Source: Thiopseudomonas denitrificans (lineage in GTDB: Bacteria; Pseudomonadota; Gammaproteobacteria; Pseudomonadales; Pseudomonadaceae). From it: a stretch of 64,000 bases of DNA. The stretch lies in NCBI RefSeq assembly GCF_002866065.1, contig NZ_LNJZ01000003.1, forward strand, positions 62,001 through 126,000, in the 5' to 3' direction. Both the position numbers and the translations under genes were made by a program. Below the pieces are notes generated by a model. The model was not told the origin of the DNA. It saw only the letters and a program-made list of their open reading frames with translations, and did not search any database. Positions 8,057 through 20,930 of the stretch are shown piece after piece; position 1 is the stretch's first letter, and each line of letters opens with the position of its first letter.

Positions 8057-9772
8057 TCACTCGCTCCGTGCTTGTTGCAGGTATGCAAGAAATTCGGCGG
8101 CGTTGACTTCGCCGGTGATGCGGGCACTACGCACTTCCCTGCCCTGCGGGTTGACGAAGATGATGGTGGGCGGGCCGATAATGCCGTACTCCTTGAGCAG
8201 TGCCTGCTGGGCTGCTGTGTTGTCCGTCACGTCCGGTTGCAGAAAGCGCATGCCGCTGATGGCTGCCTGTACGTCGGGCTGGCCAAATACCGTGCGCTCC
8301 ATCACCTTGCAGGAAATGCACCAGTCGGCGTAGAAATCCATGATTACCCACTGGTTTTGCTCCTGTGCCTGCCTGAGCTGCTCTTTCAGTTGGGCAGGAT
8401 CGGCAATGCGTACCGGCTGCTGGGTGACTGTGGCGGTTGTGCCGCCTTGCAGGTGACGCAGTGGTTGCCAGGGGTCGCTGCCACCACTGGCTGCGCCCAT
8501 CAGCATGATTGAGGCCCAGACGCCGAGCAAGATGCCGGTGAAGCGGGTGAACAGAGTCCAGCCTCTTGGCTGCAGGGATGCCAGGTGTACGGCAACGGCC
8601 AGTAGTAACGCCGCCCACAGGGCCAGCACCAGGCTGTCGGGCAACAGGCCGCGCACGATGAAGATGGCGGCGGCCAGCAATGCATAGCCAAAGATGCGGT
8701 TGATATGCTCCATCCACTGGCCGGGCTTTGGCAGCCAGCGCATGCCGAAGCTCATGGCCAGCAGCAGCGGCAAGCCACTGCCCAGCCCGAGGCTGAACAG
8801 GACCAGCCCGCCCTTGAGCGAGTCGCCCGACTGGCCGATATACAGCAGCGCACCGGCGAGGGGGGCGGTCATGCAGGGACCGACCAGCAGGGCGGACAGG
8901 ACACCCAGCGCGGTAGCACCCAGCAGGTTACCGCCCTTGATGTTGCGGTCGGTTTTCTGCAGCCGTTCACGGATGAACGCGGGCAGCTGCAGGCTGTACA
9001 GGCCGAACTGGGCCATGGCCAGCAGGATGAACAGGCCGGCAAAGGGCAGCAACAACCAGGGGTTTTGCAGGGCGGCGGCCAGATTGCTGCCGAGCTGGGC
9101 GGCGATGACGCCAAGTGCGGCATACACCAGCGACATGGCCACCACAAACGCAGCCCCCAGTTTTGCGCCCTGCCAGCCACCGGGCTTGCTGCCGGCAATC
9201 ACGCTGCTGAGAATCGGCAGCATAGGCAGCATGCAGGGCGTGAACGCCAGCAGCAGGCCCATGGCAAAAAATGCCGCCAGGTTGACCAGCAGGCCGGCAC
9301 TGGCGAGCTGTTGCGCAATGCCCAGGTCTCCGGCCAGCGCGGCGGATGTGTCCTGTGGTTGGTGGCTGGCGGCGGTCAGGCCCACTTCGGTGGTTTGCGG
9401 CGGGTAACACAGCCCGGCATCGGCACAGCCCTGCCAGGTTACCGCATGGGGCCGGGGCTGGTCGGGTGCAAGCGGCACCTGCAGGTCGGTCCGGTAGATG
9501 TAGGTCAAACCGAAGAATTCGTCTTCGTTTTCCAGGCCGTCGGGAAGGCTCAGTTCGACAGCATTGCCGTCCGCATCGACTGCGCTGATGCTGTGCCGGT
9601 ACAGGTAGTGGCCGGGGGTGATGGTCCAGTAAAGGACGCTGTTGTTGTCCGGGGTTTCCAGCAGCTCCAGCTGAAAGGCTTCTTCAACCGGGAGGAAGTC
9701 TTGCTGGTTACTGAAAAACGCTTGCGCCGAAAAGCTGAAAACAAGGAGCAACAGGCTGGCCAGGTAACGCAT
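8057..9772 (-). CDS. dsbD: Thiol:disulfide interchange protein DsbD
   Basis: The 571-residue product moves electrons from cytoplasmic thioredoxin to periplasmic Dsb proteins. Three redox cysteine pairs are present: the N-terminal periplasmic domain (QGCADAGLCYPP), the membrane domain (FTPCMLPMLP and VGPCMTAPLAG within eight hydrophobic segments, about 165-445), and the C-terminal thioredoxin domain (DWCISC). A signal peptide ends near AQA (about residue 18). The ATG at 9772 is used; a TTG two codons earlier is also open. It heads the operon with the TlpA-like gene and dsbG, and is divergent from a response regulator gene, with an operator-like palindrome between them. Confidence 0.95.
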   Translation of the reverse strand: MRYLASLLLLVFSFSAQAFFSNQQDFLPVEEAFQLELLETPDNNSVLYWTITPGHYLYRHSISAVDADGNAVELSLPDGLENEDEFFGLTYIYRTDLQVPLAPDQPRPHAVTWQGCADAGLCYPPQTTEVGLTAASHQPQDTSAALAGDLGIAQQLASAGLLVNLAAFFAMGLLLAFTPCMLPMLPILSSVIAGSKPGGWQGAKLGAAFVVAMSLVYAALGVIAAQLGSNLAAALQNPWLLLPFAGLFILLAMAQFGLYSLQLPAFIRERLQKTDRNIKGGNLLGATALGVLSALLVGPCMTAPLAGALLYIGQSGDSLKGGLVLFSLGLGSGLPLLLAMSFGMRWLPKPGQWMEHINRIFGYALLAAAIFIVRGLLPDSLVLALWAALLLAVAVHLASLQPRGWTLFTRFTGILLGVWASIMLMGAASGGSDPWQPLRHLQGGTTATVTQQPVRIADPAQLKEQLRQAQEQNQWVIMDFYADWCISCKVMERTVFGQPDVQAAISGMRFLQPDVTDNTAAQQALLKEYGIIGPPTIIFVNPQGREVRSARITGEVNAAEFLAYLQQARSE

Positions 9773-9888
9773 AATCAAGTCCGTTCAAGGAAAAATACTG
9801 AAGGGTGGCGTGTTTCCGATTTGACCGCTACCCTGATCAGACAAATGTTGTATTGTCCTGCATTTACAGTCGTGATGACAGCCTTACT

Positions 9889-9906
9889 GTTAAGGATTAA
9901 CTTAAC
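9889..9906. promoter_or_regulatory. Candidate response-regulator operator in the dsbD / regulator divergent region
   Basis: GTTAAG-GATTAA-CTTAAC is a perfect 6-6-6 palindrome lying in a run of TTAA repeats (9890, 9897, 9902, 9908). It sits about midway between dsbD and the response regulator gene, in the only AT-rich stretch of that gap. TTAAG-type repeats are typical of OmpR-family sites of the QseB/PmrA branch. Binding is inferred. Confidence 0.5.
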
Positions 9907-9964
9907 ATTAATCTATTTCTGCCAATTTTATGCCCATGAGCTTTGGCCAACGGAATGAGTACCG

Positions 9965-10636
9965 ATGCATATTCTTTTAGTTGAAGATGATTGTCAGATT
10001 GCCGAGGGCCTGAGTGCGGGATTGTCACTGGCCAATTTTACCGTTGATCATGTCGATACCGCGTCGGCTGCCAGCCATGCGCTTGCGGTGGGCCATTTTG
10101 ATGCAGTGGTGCTTGATCTGGGCCTGCCCGACCGTGACGGGCTGGACTGGCTGACCCAGTTGCGCACCAGTGGCAATGACATGCCGGTGCTGATCCTGAG
10201 TGCCCGGGACTCGGTTAGCCAGCGGGTTGACGGGTTACAGGCCGGTGCCGATGACTACCTGCTCAAGCCGTTCGACCTGCGCGAGCTGACTGCACGTTTG
10301 CAGTCCCTGCTGCGACGCACCACTGGCCGCAGTACCCACCTGATCGAACACGAAGGGCTGGTGGTGGACCCAAACCTGCTGACAGTCAGCCTGCATGGCA
10401 AGGATATCAATTTGGCCCGGCGGGAGATGATGCTGTTGCTGGCCTTTCTCAACAATCCACGCCGCATCCTGAGTGCCGAACAGCTGCAAGACAGCCTTTA
10501 CGGGCTGGGTGATGGTGTGGAGAGCAACGCAATCAACGTTCACATTTATAACTTGCGCCGCAAACTCGGCAGTACGGTGATCGAGACCGTGCGTGGCCTG
10601 GGTTTCCGGCTGGGCAAGCCCAATGAGCCTGCGTAA
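9965..10636 (+). CDS. OmpR-family response regulator (DsbR-like)
   Basis: A 223-residue protein with a receiver domain (1-118; phospho-acceptor Asp51 in VVLDLGLPD, Lys in LLKPFD) and a winged-helix DNA-binding domain (about 125-220, ending IETVRGLGFRLG), of the QseB/PmrA/TctD branch. It overlaps the sensor kinase gene by 14 nt and is divergent from dsbD. The P. aeruginosa counterpart of this arrangement (PA2479-PA2480 beside dsbDEG) is described as a copper-responsive system, DsbRS, that induces the dsb operon; the same role here is an inference from gene order. The ribosome-binding site (GGAATGAG) is modest. Confidence 0.9.
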   Translation: MHILLVEDDCQIAEGLSAGLSLANFTVDHVDTASAASHALAVGHFDAVVLDLGLPDRDGLDWLTQLRTSGNDMPVLILSARDSVSQRVDGLQAGADDYLLKPFDLRELTARLQSLLRRTTGRSTHLIEHEGLVVDPNLLTVSLHGKDINLARREMMLLLAFLNNPRRILSAEQLQDSLYGLGDGVESNAINVHIYNLRRKLGSTVIETVRGLGFRLGKPNEPA

Positions 10637-11963
10637 GCGCCTGCTGTTCATCCTGGGCGGCACCTTTGCCCTGCTCTGGTCCTTTGCCGCCATCTGGCTG
10701 CTGGGCGATCTGCGCCAGGAGCTTGAGCGGGTGCTGGACCAGCGGCTGGAGTCTTCTGCGCACATGGTGGCCGGGCTGCTGGAACAGATTCCGCAGGCGT
10801 CGGTCAACCCGGCGATGAGCCCTTTCACCAACCCGTTGCTGGGCGGGCTCAAGCGCGGACTGGTCTGTCAGGTACGCACGCTGCGTGGCGAAGTGCTGGT
10901 GCGCATGCCGAACATGATCTTCTCGCAGCCGGAGGAAGAGCTGGTCGGCTTTTCCGACGCCCGGGTTGATGGTGAGGAATGGCGCACGTTTACGGTGCAA
11001 CGTCACCAGATGCTGATCACCATTGGCGACCGGCTCGACGAGCGGGAACATCTGCAGCAGATCATGTTTCTGGCTGCTGCCCTGCCTGTGGTGCTGGCGC
11101 TTGTGGGCAGCCTGGTACTGATCTGGTTCGGCATCGGCCAGGGCCTTAGCCCCCTGAACCGTTTGCGCCTGCATCTGGCCGGCCGCAAGGCGGATGATCT
11201 GGCCCCGATTGACGTGCAGTCGGTACCGGTGGAGCTTAAGCCGCTGGTGGTGACATTGAATCAGCTGCTGGAGCGGCTGGGTGCTCTGCTGGAACGTGAG
11301 CGGCGTTTTAACGATGATGCAGCCCACGAACTGCGTACCCCGCTAACCGCAATCAAGACGCACTTGCAGGTGGCGTTGATGGCTGCCGGCAGCAGCCAGG
11401 GCGAAAACAGCCTGCGCAAGGCGGAACAGGCAGTCGAGCGCATGCAGGCCATGCTGGAACATCTGCTGTTGTTGTCGCGGCTGGATGTGGATAACGATCC
11501 CGGCCGTGCCGGGACACTGCCCCCGTTGCAGATTGTGCGCCAGGTGCTGGAACATCTGTTTGCACACCCGGAGTTTTCCCGTATCGAGGTCGAGAGCCAC
11601 TTGCAGGAGCCCTGCCTGGCCAATGTGCCCGACCGTCTATTGGGCATGTCGATCCGCAACTTGCTGGAGAATGCACTCAAGTACTCGCCCAAGGGGGCGG
11701 TCCGGCTGACGCTGGACAGGGAAAACGGGCGTCTCTATGTGCGGGTCACCGACTGTGGCCCGGGGCTTGATCCGGAGCAGTTTGTCGATGCGCAAAAGCG
11801 CTTCTGGCGTGCCAAGGCCAGCAGCGAAGGCAGCGGGCTTGGTTTGTCGATAGTCTCTGCAGTGTGCCAGCGCTACCAGGGCGAGCTGACGTCGGTGCAG
11901 CATGCGCGCGGGTTTACCGTCAGTCTGTCGTTTCCCTGCCGGCTGGTCGGGGAGCCGGAGTGA
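10623..11963 (+). CDS. Sensor histidine kinase (DsbS-like)
   Basis: A 446-residue membrane kinase with helices at about 7-27 and 147-171 flanking a periplasmic sensor domain of about 120 residues that contains a lone Cys82. The linker leads to the dimerisation domain with phospho-acceptor His235 (DDAAHELRTPL), then the ATPase motifs N box (NLLENALKYSP), G1 (DCGPGLDP) and G2 (GSGLGLSIV). The start MSLRKRLLF lies inside the end of the regulator gene, so the pair is co-translated. The signal is unknown here; copper or periplasmic thiol stress is suggested by the adjacent dsb operon. A terminator shared with gyrB follows. Confidence 0.9.
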   Translation: MSLRKRLLFILGGTFALLWSFAAIWLLGDLRQELERVLDQRLESSAHMVAGLLEQIPQASVNPAMSPFTNPLLGGLKRGLVCQVRTLRGEVLVRMPNMIFSQPEEELVGFSDARVDGEEWRTFTVQRHQMLITIGDRLDEREHLQQIMFLAAALPVVLALVGSLVLIWFGIGQGLSPLNRLRLHLAGRKADDLAPIDVQSVPVELKPLVVTLNQLLERLGALLERERRFNDDAAHELRTPLTAIKTHLQVALMAAGSSQGENSLRKAEQAVERMQAMLEHLLLLSRLDVDNDPGRAGTLPPLQIVRQVLEHLFAHPEFSRIEVESHLQEPCLANVPDRLLGMSIRNLLENALKYSPKGAVRLTLDRENGRLYVRVTDCGPGLDPEQFVDAQKRFWRAKASSEGSGLGLSIVSAVCQRYQGELTSVQHARGFTVSLSFPCRLVGEPE

Positions 11964-11993
11964 GCGTGGCTTTGCAGTGCCGAGATGCAGGCA

Positions 11994-12025
11994 ATAAAAA
12001 ACGGACCACGAGGTCCGTTTTTTAT
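11994..12025. terminator. Bidirectional intrinsic terminator between sensor kinase and gyrB
   Basis: ATAAAAAACGGACC and GGTCCGTTTTTTAT form a perfect 14-bp stem around ACGA, with a T-run on each strand. It separates two convergent units. Confidence 0.93.
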
Positions 12026-12037
12026 TGGGGGTGAAGA

Positions 12038-15555
<3,518 letters not shown>

Positions 15556-15568
15556 TCGGGTTTTGCAG

Positions 15569-16675
15569 TTACAGGCGCATCGGCATCACGACATAGGACG
15601 AGTCGCTGTTGTCTCCCTCTTGTAGCAGGGCGCTGCTGTTGGCATCGGACAGGGTGATACGTACCTCGGTGGATGTCATGACGCTGAGGACGTCGAGCAG
15701 GTAACTGACGTTGAAGCCGATATCCAGCAAGCTGTTGTTGTAGTCAATGCTGACTTCTTCTTCGGCTGCTTCCTGCTCGGGGTTGTTGGCCTGGGCGCGT
15801 AGCAGTCCCTGTTCGAATTGCAGGCGAATGCCACGGTACTTCTCGTTGGACAGGATTGAGGCGCGGTTCAGCGCTTCGCGCAGTTGCTGACGCTGGGCAA
15901 CCACCAGCTTGTCGCCGCCACGCGGCAAAACACGGTCATAGTCGGGGAACTTGCCGTCCACCAGTTTGGAGGTGAAGGTGAAGTCCTTGCCGACGGCGCG
16001 GATATAGTTGGCGCCGAGGCTGATGCGGACATTGGCGTTTTCATCGCTCATCAGGCGGGCCAGCTCCAGCACGCCCTTGCGCGGCACGATGACCTGGTGC
16101 GGGGCGTTGTCTTCAGCAATGCCGGCTTCGGCATCGCAGAGGGCCAGCCGGTGGCCGTCGGTGGCTACTGCACGCAGGCGGTTCGGCCCGGTTTCCAGCA
16201 GCAGGCCGTTGAGGTAGTAGCGGACATCCTGCTGCGCCATGGCAAAGCTGGTGCGCTCGATGATATAGCGCAGGTTGCCCTGTGGCAGCTCGAACGAGAA
16301 GGAGTCTTCCTGCTCGGACATCTGCGGGAAATCGGAGGCCGGCAGCGTGGTCAGTGTAAAGCGGCTGCGACCTGATGAAATCAGCATTTTCTGTTCGTCG
16401 AGACGGAAGTTGATCAGTGCCTCGGCTGGCAGGTTTTTACAGATGTCCATCAGTTTGCGGGCCGGGATGGTGATTTCACCGTCGTCGGCCGCTTCCGCCA
16501 GGGTGACACGGCCAATCAGCTCGACCTCGCTGTCACTGCCGGTCAGGGACAGCTGCTGGTTCTCGATGGCGAACAGCACATTGGACAGCACGGGCATGGT
16601 CTGTTTGCGTTCAACGACACCCACTACCAGTTGCAGCGGTTTTAACAGGTCTTCTCGTAGGATTGAAAATTGCAT
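15569..16675 (-). CDS. dnaN: DNA polymerase III beta sliding clamp
   Basis: A 368-residue beta clamp with the three repeated clamp domains (about 1-125, 126-245, 246-368). The start [22 protein letters not shown] and the end YVVMPMRL are typical of pseudomonad DnaN. It tethers DNA polymerase III and other repair proteins to DNA. It sits 42 nt downstream of dnaA and 13 nt upstream of recF, in the usual order. Confidence 0.99.
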   Translation of the reverse strand: MQFSILREDLLKPLQLVVGVVERKQTMPVLSNVLFAIENQQLSLTGSDSEVELIGRVTLAEAADDGEITIPARKLMDICKNLPAEALINFRLDEQKMLISSGRSRFTLTTLPASDFPQMSEQEDSFSFELPQGNLRYIIERTSFAMAQQDVRYYLNGLLLETGPNRLRAVATDGHRLALCDAEAGIAEDNAPHQVIVPRKGVLELARLMSDENANVRISLGANYIRAVGKDFTFTSKLVDGKFPDYDRVLPRGGDKLVVAQRQQLREALNRASILSNEKYRGIRLQFEQGLLRAQANNPEQEAAEEEVSIDYNNSLLDIGFNVSYLLDVLSVMTSTEVRITLSDANSSALLQEGDNSDSSYVVMPMRL

Positions 16676-16717
16676 GTTGGGCCTCTTGGCAAAAAGTATC
16701 CGGTCCGGCTAGGTTTG

Positions 16718-18166
16718 TTATGACGTCAGGGTGCGTAGCAGGTTGTTGTAATCTTCGCTGATATCCGCATCTGCTTCACGTAATTCGGCAATTTTACGGC
16801 AAGCATGCAGCACCGTGGTGTGATCGCGCCCGCCAAATGCGTCACCAATTTCCGGCAGGCTGTGGTTGGTTACTTCCTTGGACAGGGCCATGGCCACCTG
16901 GCGCGGCCGGGCCACCGAACGGGAACGCCTTTTGGAGAGCAGATCGGCGATCTTGATTTTATAGTATTCGGCAACGGTGCGTTGAATGTTGTCGATGCTG
17001 ACCAGCTTTTCTTGCAGGGCCAGCAGGTCTTTCAGTGATTCGCGGATCAATTCGATGCTGATTGGTTCGTGGGTGAAGTGGGAGTGGGCGATAACCCGCT
17101 TCAGTGCTCCCTCCAGATCCCGCACGTTGGAGCGGAAGCGCTGGGCAATGAAGAAGGCGCAGTCGTGTGGCAGTGCCACCCTGCCCTGCTCGGCCTTTTT
17201 CATCAGGATGGCGACGCGGGTTTCCAGCTCGGGCGGCTCGACATAGACCGTCAGGCCCCAGCCGAAGCGGGACTTCAGGCGCTCCTCCAGCCCGTCGATT
17301 TCCTTGGGGAAACGGTCACTGGTCAGAATGATTTGCTGGTTGCCTTCCAGCAAGGCGTTGAATGTGTGGAAGAATTCTTCCTGGGAGCGCTCCTTGCCGG
17401 CAAAAAACTGGATATCGTCAATCAGCAGGGCGTCAACCGAGCGATAGTAGTTCTTGAATTCGTTGATCGCGTTCATCTGCAGGGCCTTGACCATGTCGGC
17501 GACAAAGCGTTCGGAGTGCAGGTAGACGACGCGAGCGCCGGGCTTCTTTTGCAGCAGATGATTGCCGACGGCATGCATCAGGTGGGTCTTGCCCAGACCG
17601 ACGCCACCATACAGAAACAGCGGGTTGTAGCCGTGACTCGGGTTGTCGGCCACCTGCCAGGCGGCGGCACGGGCCAGCTGGTTGGACTTGCCTTCGATGA
17701 AGCTGTCGAAGGTGAAGGAGCGGTTCAGGCTGCTGACGTGACGGGTCACCACGGACTTGCCTTCGGCCGGCTCGTTGCTGGTCGCCGGTTTGGCGGCAGG
17801 CGCAGCGGCTGCTGGTGGTGCGGCAACCACCGGAGCTGGCGCCGGCTGGCTTGTGGCAGGTGCCGTCACGGGTGCCGGTGGCGCTGCCGGTGCGGGAGCA
17901 GGCTGTTGAACCTGTGACTGGCTGCGGCTGCCGATCAGCAGGCTGACATCCGGTACTTCGCCATTGTTGCGCTCGGTCATCAGCTCCAGCAAGCGGGTGA
18001 AATACTTGTCATTGACCCAGTCGAGCACAAAACGGTTGGGTGCATAGATCAGCAGGCTGGTACCGGCCGCTTCGACCTGCAACGGGCGTATCCAGGTGTT
18101 GAAATGCTGGGCAGGCAGCTCATCACGTAAAAAATCGACGGATTGCAGCCAGAGATTGACAGGCAC
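16718..18166 (-). CDS. dnaA: Chromosomal replication initiator DnaA
   Basis: About 482 residues. Domain I at the N-terminus ([14 protein letters not shown]), a long Ala/Pro-rich domain II linker (about 85-135), the AAA+ domain III with Walker [10 protein letters not shown] and Walker B LLIDDIQF, and domain IV with the DnaA-box reader ([38 protein letters not shown]). Start choice: a TTG at 18172 gives MSVPVNLW, close to pseudomonad DnaA, but GGGAG lies only a base or two before it; the GTG at 18166 is 6-7 nt from GGGAG and is preferred. A DnaA box lies upstream at 18224, suggesting autoregulation. Confidence 0.97.
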   Translation of the reverse strand: MPVNLWLQSVDFLRDELPAQHFNTWIRPLQVEAAGTSLLIYAPNRFVLDWVNDKYFTRLLELMTERNNGEVPDVSLLIGSRSQSQVQQPAPAPAAPPAPVTAPATSQPAPAPVVAAPPAAAAPAAKPATSNEPAEGKSVVTRHVSSLNRSFTFDSFIEGKSNQLARAAAWQVADNPSHGYNPLFLYGGVGLGKTHLMHAVGNHLLQKKPGARVVYLHSERFVADMVKALQMNAINEFKNYYRSVDALLIDDIQFFAGKERSQEEFFHTFNALLEGNQQIILTSDRFPKEIDGLEERLKSRFGWGLTVYVEPPELETRVAILMKKAEQGRVALPHDCAFFIAQRFRSNVRDLEGALKRVIAHSHFTHEPISIELIRESLKDLLALQEKLVSIDNIQRTVAEYYKIKIADLLSKRRSRSVARPRQVAMALSKEVTNHSLPEIGDAFGGRDHTTVLHACRKIAELREADADISEDYNNLLRTLTS

Positions 18167-18223
18167 GGACAACTCCCGAAAGATGGATCAAAAGAACGCT
18201 TATTGTAGCCGTGCCGCCAAGAG

Positions 18224-18232
18224 TTATCCACA
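18224..18232 (+). promoter_or_regulatory. DnaA box upstream of dnaA
   Basis: TTATCCACA is a perfect consensus DnaA box in the 113-bp gap between dnaA and the DUF3301 gene. No second exact box is visible in this gap or between dnaA and dnaN, so it looks like an autoregulatory site rather than oriC. Confidence 0.7.
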
Positions 18233-18279
18233 GCTGCTTGGGGTTGCCGGTTGCCTCCGGGCCGGGAGTGGTATTGTCA

Positions 18280-18660
18280 ATGGGAATCAACGTGACGCTG
18301 GGAGAGGTTGTTGCCGGGCTGTTTTTGCTGGCCCTGCTTGGCTGGTTCTGGCGTGGCCGTGGTGTGCGTGAGCAGGCGTTGCAGCATGCACAGCGACGTT
18401 GCCGGGCCGAGGGGCTGCAATTGCTGGATGCCCATGTGGCATTTGCCGGCTGGCGCTGGCTGGCGGATGATCGCGGCCGGAGACGGCTGGTGCGCCGCTA
18501 TACCTTCGAGTTTAGTGCTACCGGGCTGGAGCGTCGCAGCGGTAGCCTGGCCATGGCCGGTCGTCACCTGTTACAACTTGAGCTGCCGCCCTATCCGGTA
18601 ACTGGTGAGGTACCGCTTGTCGGGCAGGAGGTGCTCAGACAACCTCCAGCTGGTGATTGA
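18280..18660 (+). CDS. DUF3301 small membrane-anchored protein
   Basis: A 126-residue protein with one N-terminal hydrophobic helix (about 8-24, [18 protein letters not shown]) and a basic soluble domain ([26 protein letters not shown]), matching DUF3301, a conserved gammaproteobacterial family of unknown function. The ATG at 18280 is chosen so that the helix is N-terminal; a GTG at 18211 would add 23 residues covering the DnaA box. The gene is divergent from dnaA, and its 3' end overlaps the convergent ppx stop by 26 nt. Confidence 0.82.
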   Translation: MGINVTLGEVVAGLFLLALLGWFWRGRGVREQALQHAQRRCRAEGLQLLDAHVAFAGWRWLADDRGRRRLVRRYTFEFSATGLERRSGSLAMAGRHLLQLELPPYPVTGEVPLVGQEVLRQPPAGD

Positions 18661-20131
18661 CACGCTGCAGCCATTGGGCCTCCTTAGCCAGGTCGGCGGC
18701 GGCCAGGGGGTTGTCGTCCAGCCACTGGTCGGGAAACAGGAGGCGCAGCTGGCAACCGGACACCCGTAGCTGCAGATCGGGCATGCAGTGGTGGTTGCGG
18801 ATGCGGTGCAGCAGTATTGCCAGGCGCAACAGGATGCACAGCCGCAACAGGGCTGTGGCGTCACGGCCGAACTCCTGGAAGCGGTCGGCGGGAATGTTGC
18901 GGCGATGACCGCGTACCAGCAAGGCCATCATTTGCTGTTCCTGGCGGGAGAAACCGGCCAGGTCCGAGTGCTCGACCAGATAGGCCCCGTGCTTGTGGAA
19001 GTGATAGTGGGCGATGTCCAGGCCGACTTCATGCACCCGTGCCGCCCAGCTGAGCAGCTCGCCGTGCCATTCCTCGTCCAGTTCCCAGTCGGGGGCCACC
19101 TGTTCCAGCAGCTCCAGCGCCTTGTGTTCGACGCGCAGGGCGTGGGTGGTGTCGACATGGTAGCGTGCCATGAAGGAGGAAATGGAACGCTCGCGCACAT
19201 CCTCGTGGTGATGACGGCCGACCAGATCGTACAGCACGCCTTCACGCAGCGCTCCGTCAGCCAGGGAGATCTTTGACAGGTCCAGCGCATCACAGATGGC
19301 TTCGACGATGGCCAGTCCGGACGGAAAGATCGAGCGGCGTTCCGGCTTGATGCCGGGAAAGTCGATTTGAGAGGCGTTATCCAGTTTGAGCAGCATCTGC
19401 TTCAGGTGGCGGATGCCCTGCCTGCTGATCTCGCCCTGGCCGATACCGGCAGCCTGGCAGGCCTGTGCCACCGAGCGCAGGGTGCCGGATGCGCCAACAC
19501 TGTCTTGCCAGCCCAGTCGTTGCAGGCTGGATTCGCTTTCCATCATTTCCAGACGTGCTGCGGTGTAAGCCCGGACATAGTTGCCGGTGCTGATCTCTCC
19601 GTCCGGAAAGAAGCGCTGACCGTAACTGACACAACCCATCTGCAGGCTGGCACGGTACTGGGGCTCGAACTCCTGGCCGATGATGAATTCGGTACTGCCG
19701 CCACCGATATCGACCACCAGCCGGCGGCCGGGGCTGTCCGGCAGGGTCTGGGATACGCCCAGATAGATCAGGCGGGCTTCTTCGGGGCCGGAGATGACAT
19801 CCACGTCATGACCCAGGATTGCTTCTGCCCGTTCGATGAATTCGCGACGATTGATGGCTACCCGCAGGGTGCTGGTACCGACGATGCGCACGCTGCCCGG
19901 TGGCAGGTCGCCAATGCGCTGGGCAAAGCGGCGCAGGCAGTCCAGACCGCGTTGTATGGCGTCTTCCTGCAGGCGCAGGTGCTCATCCAGTCCGGCGGCC
20001 AGCTGTATCTTTTCGCCCATGCGGTCAAGGATGCGGATATCCTGTTGATCGGTCTTGGCCAGTACCATATGGAAGCTGTTGGAGCCAAGATCGATGGCGG
20101 CTATCAGGGGAAAGTTTTTGTGCTGGGGCAT
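18635..20131 (-). CDS. ppx: Exopolyphosphatase (Ppx/GppA family)
   Basis: A 498-residue enzyme that releases phosphate from the ends of polyphosphate in the cytoplasm. The actin-like ATPase-fold domain carries [12 protein letters not shown] (phosphate 1 loop, about 10-21), [14 protein letters not shown] and GASGTLRS; a C-terminal HD-like helical domain follows (about 310-498). The start [19 protein letters not shown] is the usual family start; an open extension of 21 residues to 20194 is not expected. It is divergent from trxA, the same ppx/trxA arrangement seen in Pseudomonas. Its stop overlaps the convergent DUF3301 gene. Confidence 0.95.
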   Translation of the reverse strand: MPQHKNFPLIAAIDLGSNSFHMVLAKTDQQDIRILDRMGEKIQLAAGLDEHLRLQEDAIQRGLDCLRRFAQRIGDLPPGSVRIVGTSTLRVAINRREFIERAEAILGHDVDVISGPEEARLIYLGVSQTLPDSPGRRLVVDIGGGSTEFIIGQEFEPQYRASLQMGCVSYGQRFFPDGEISTGNYVRAYTAARLEMMESESSLQRLGWQDSVGASGTLRSVAQACQAAGIGQGEISRQGIRHLKQMLLKLDNASQIDFPGIKPERRSIFPSGLAIVEAICDALDLSKISLADGALREGVLYDLVGRHHHEDVRERSISSFMARYHVDTTHALRVEHKALELLEQVAPDWELDEEWHGELLSWAARVHEVGLDIAHYHFHKHGAYLVEHSDLAGFSRQEQQMMALLVRGHRRNIPADRFQEFGRDATALLRLCILLRLAILLHRIRNHHCMPDLQLRVSGCQLRLLFPDQWLDDNPLAAADLAKEAQWLQRVNHQLEVV

Positions 20132-20325
20132 GACCTGATTCCCGGATTGACACAGGCCAATCGTGCCATGAAGCGGCGGCACGGGCCATGACAATCGGCA
20201 AGAGAACGAAGCTTCCGGTTAGGCATCTGGCAAGCCAGAAATTCCCTGGTTTGCTTTCACTACCACTAAAGTCGAGCTATGATACACGGCATTGAAATCA
20301 ATTTGCATTACATGGGGAGTCTTTC

Positions 20326-20652
20326 ATGAGCGAACATATCAGCAATATCACTGACGCAAGTTTTGAGCGTGATGTCCTGCAGGCCGATGCCCCGGTTCTG
20401 GTCGATTACTGGGCCGAGTGGTGTGGTCCGTGCAAGATGATTGCTCCGGTGCTGGAAGAAATTGCCCAGGAATACGCCGGCAAGCTCAAGGTGTGCAAGC
20501 TGAATATCGACGACAACAAGGAAACCCCGCCCAAGTACGCGGTGCGTGGCATCCCGACCCTGATGCTGTTCAAGAACGGCAATGTCGAAGCCACCAAGGT
20601 CGGTGCCCTGTCCAAGAGCCAGCTGGCCGCGTTCATCGACAGCCATATCTGA
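20326..20652 (+). CDS. trxA: Thioredoxin 1
   Basis: A 108-residue cytoplasmic thioredoxin with the active site [10 protein letters not shown] (about 29-38) and the cis-Pro in RGIPTLMLF. It reduces ribonucleotide reductase, peroxiredoxins and the cytoplasmic side of DsbD, which is encoded 10 kb away. GGGGAG lies upstream of the ATG as ribosome-binding site. A weak -10-like TATGAT at 20278-20283 could be its promoter. It is divergent from ppx and precedes rho, as in other pseudomonads. Confidence 0.98.
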   Translation: MSEHISNITDASFERDVLQADAPVLVDYWAEWCGPCKMIAPVLEEIAQEYAGKLKVCKLNIDDNKETPPKYAVRGIPTLMLFKNGNVEATKVGALSKSQLAAFIDSHI

Positions 20653-20930
20653 CCGGCACCCGCCAATTACACCGGCCAGGCCACAAGAATGGCTGCCGGT
20701 GGCAGTAAAACTGCATAATGTTGTCCGCTCCCGGCCAATTGGCCGGCCGGGACTGGACGCAAGCCACCGCAGGTGGTAGATTCACGACTCGTAACGCGCA
20801 AGCCGTTGCACTTTCTGGCCAATACCCCCTTCCCCGTTTTCCGTATTGGACACATCCGAATCGTTTTCCCTGTGGTTTGTCTGCCTGCATGGCCGGCTTC
20901 CTTCCTGTTCACTAATTTCCTTCCTTCCTT
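20653..20930 (+). promoter_or_regulatory. rho leader region
   Basis: A 278-nt gap between trxA and rho with no gene. It contains a perfect 16-bp palindrome, CCGGCCAATTGGCCGG (20731-20746), and an alternative overlapping stem (20729-20736 with 20745-20752), followed by a C-rich, poorly structured stretch. rho genes usually autoregulate by Rho-dependent attenuation in a long leader; the C-rich part before the start fits that, by inference. Confidence 0.45.

Noticed and set aside
8705-9958. A 417-codon plus-strand open frame
   Set aside because: It is antisense to dsbD and extends into the divergent promoter. The Gln/Gly/Ala-rich translation is typical of a shadow frame.
18173-18279. oriC
   Set aside because: Only one exact DnaA box is present and there is no AT-rich unwinding element, so this is more likely a dnaA regulatory site.
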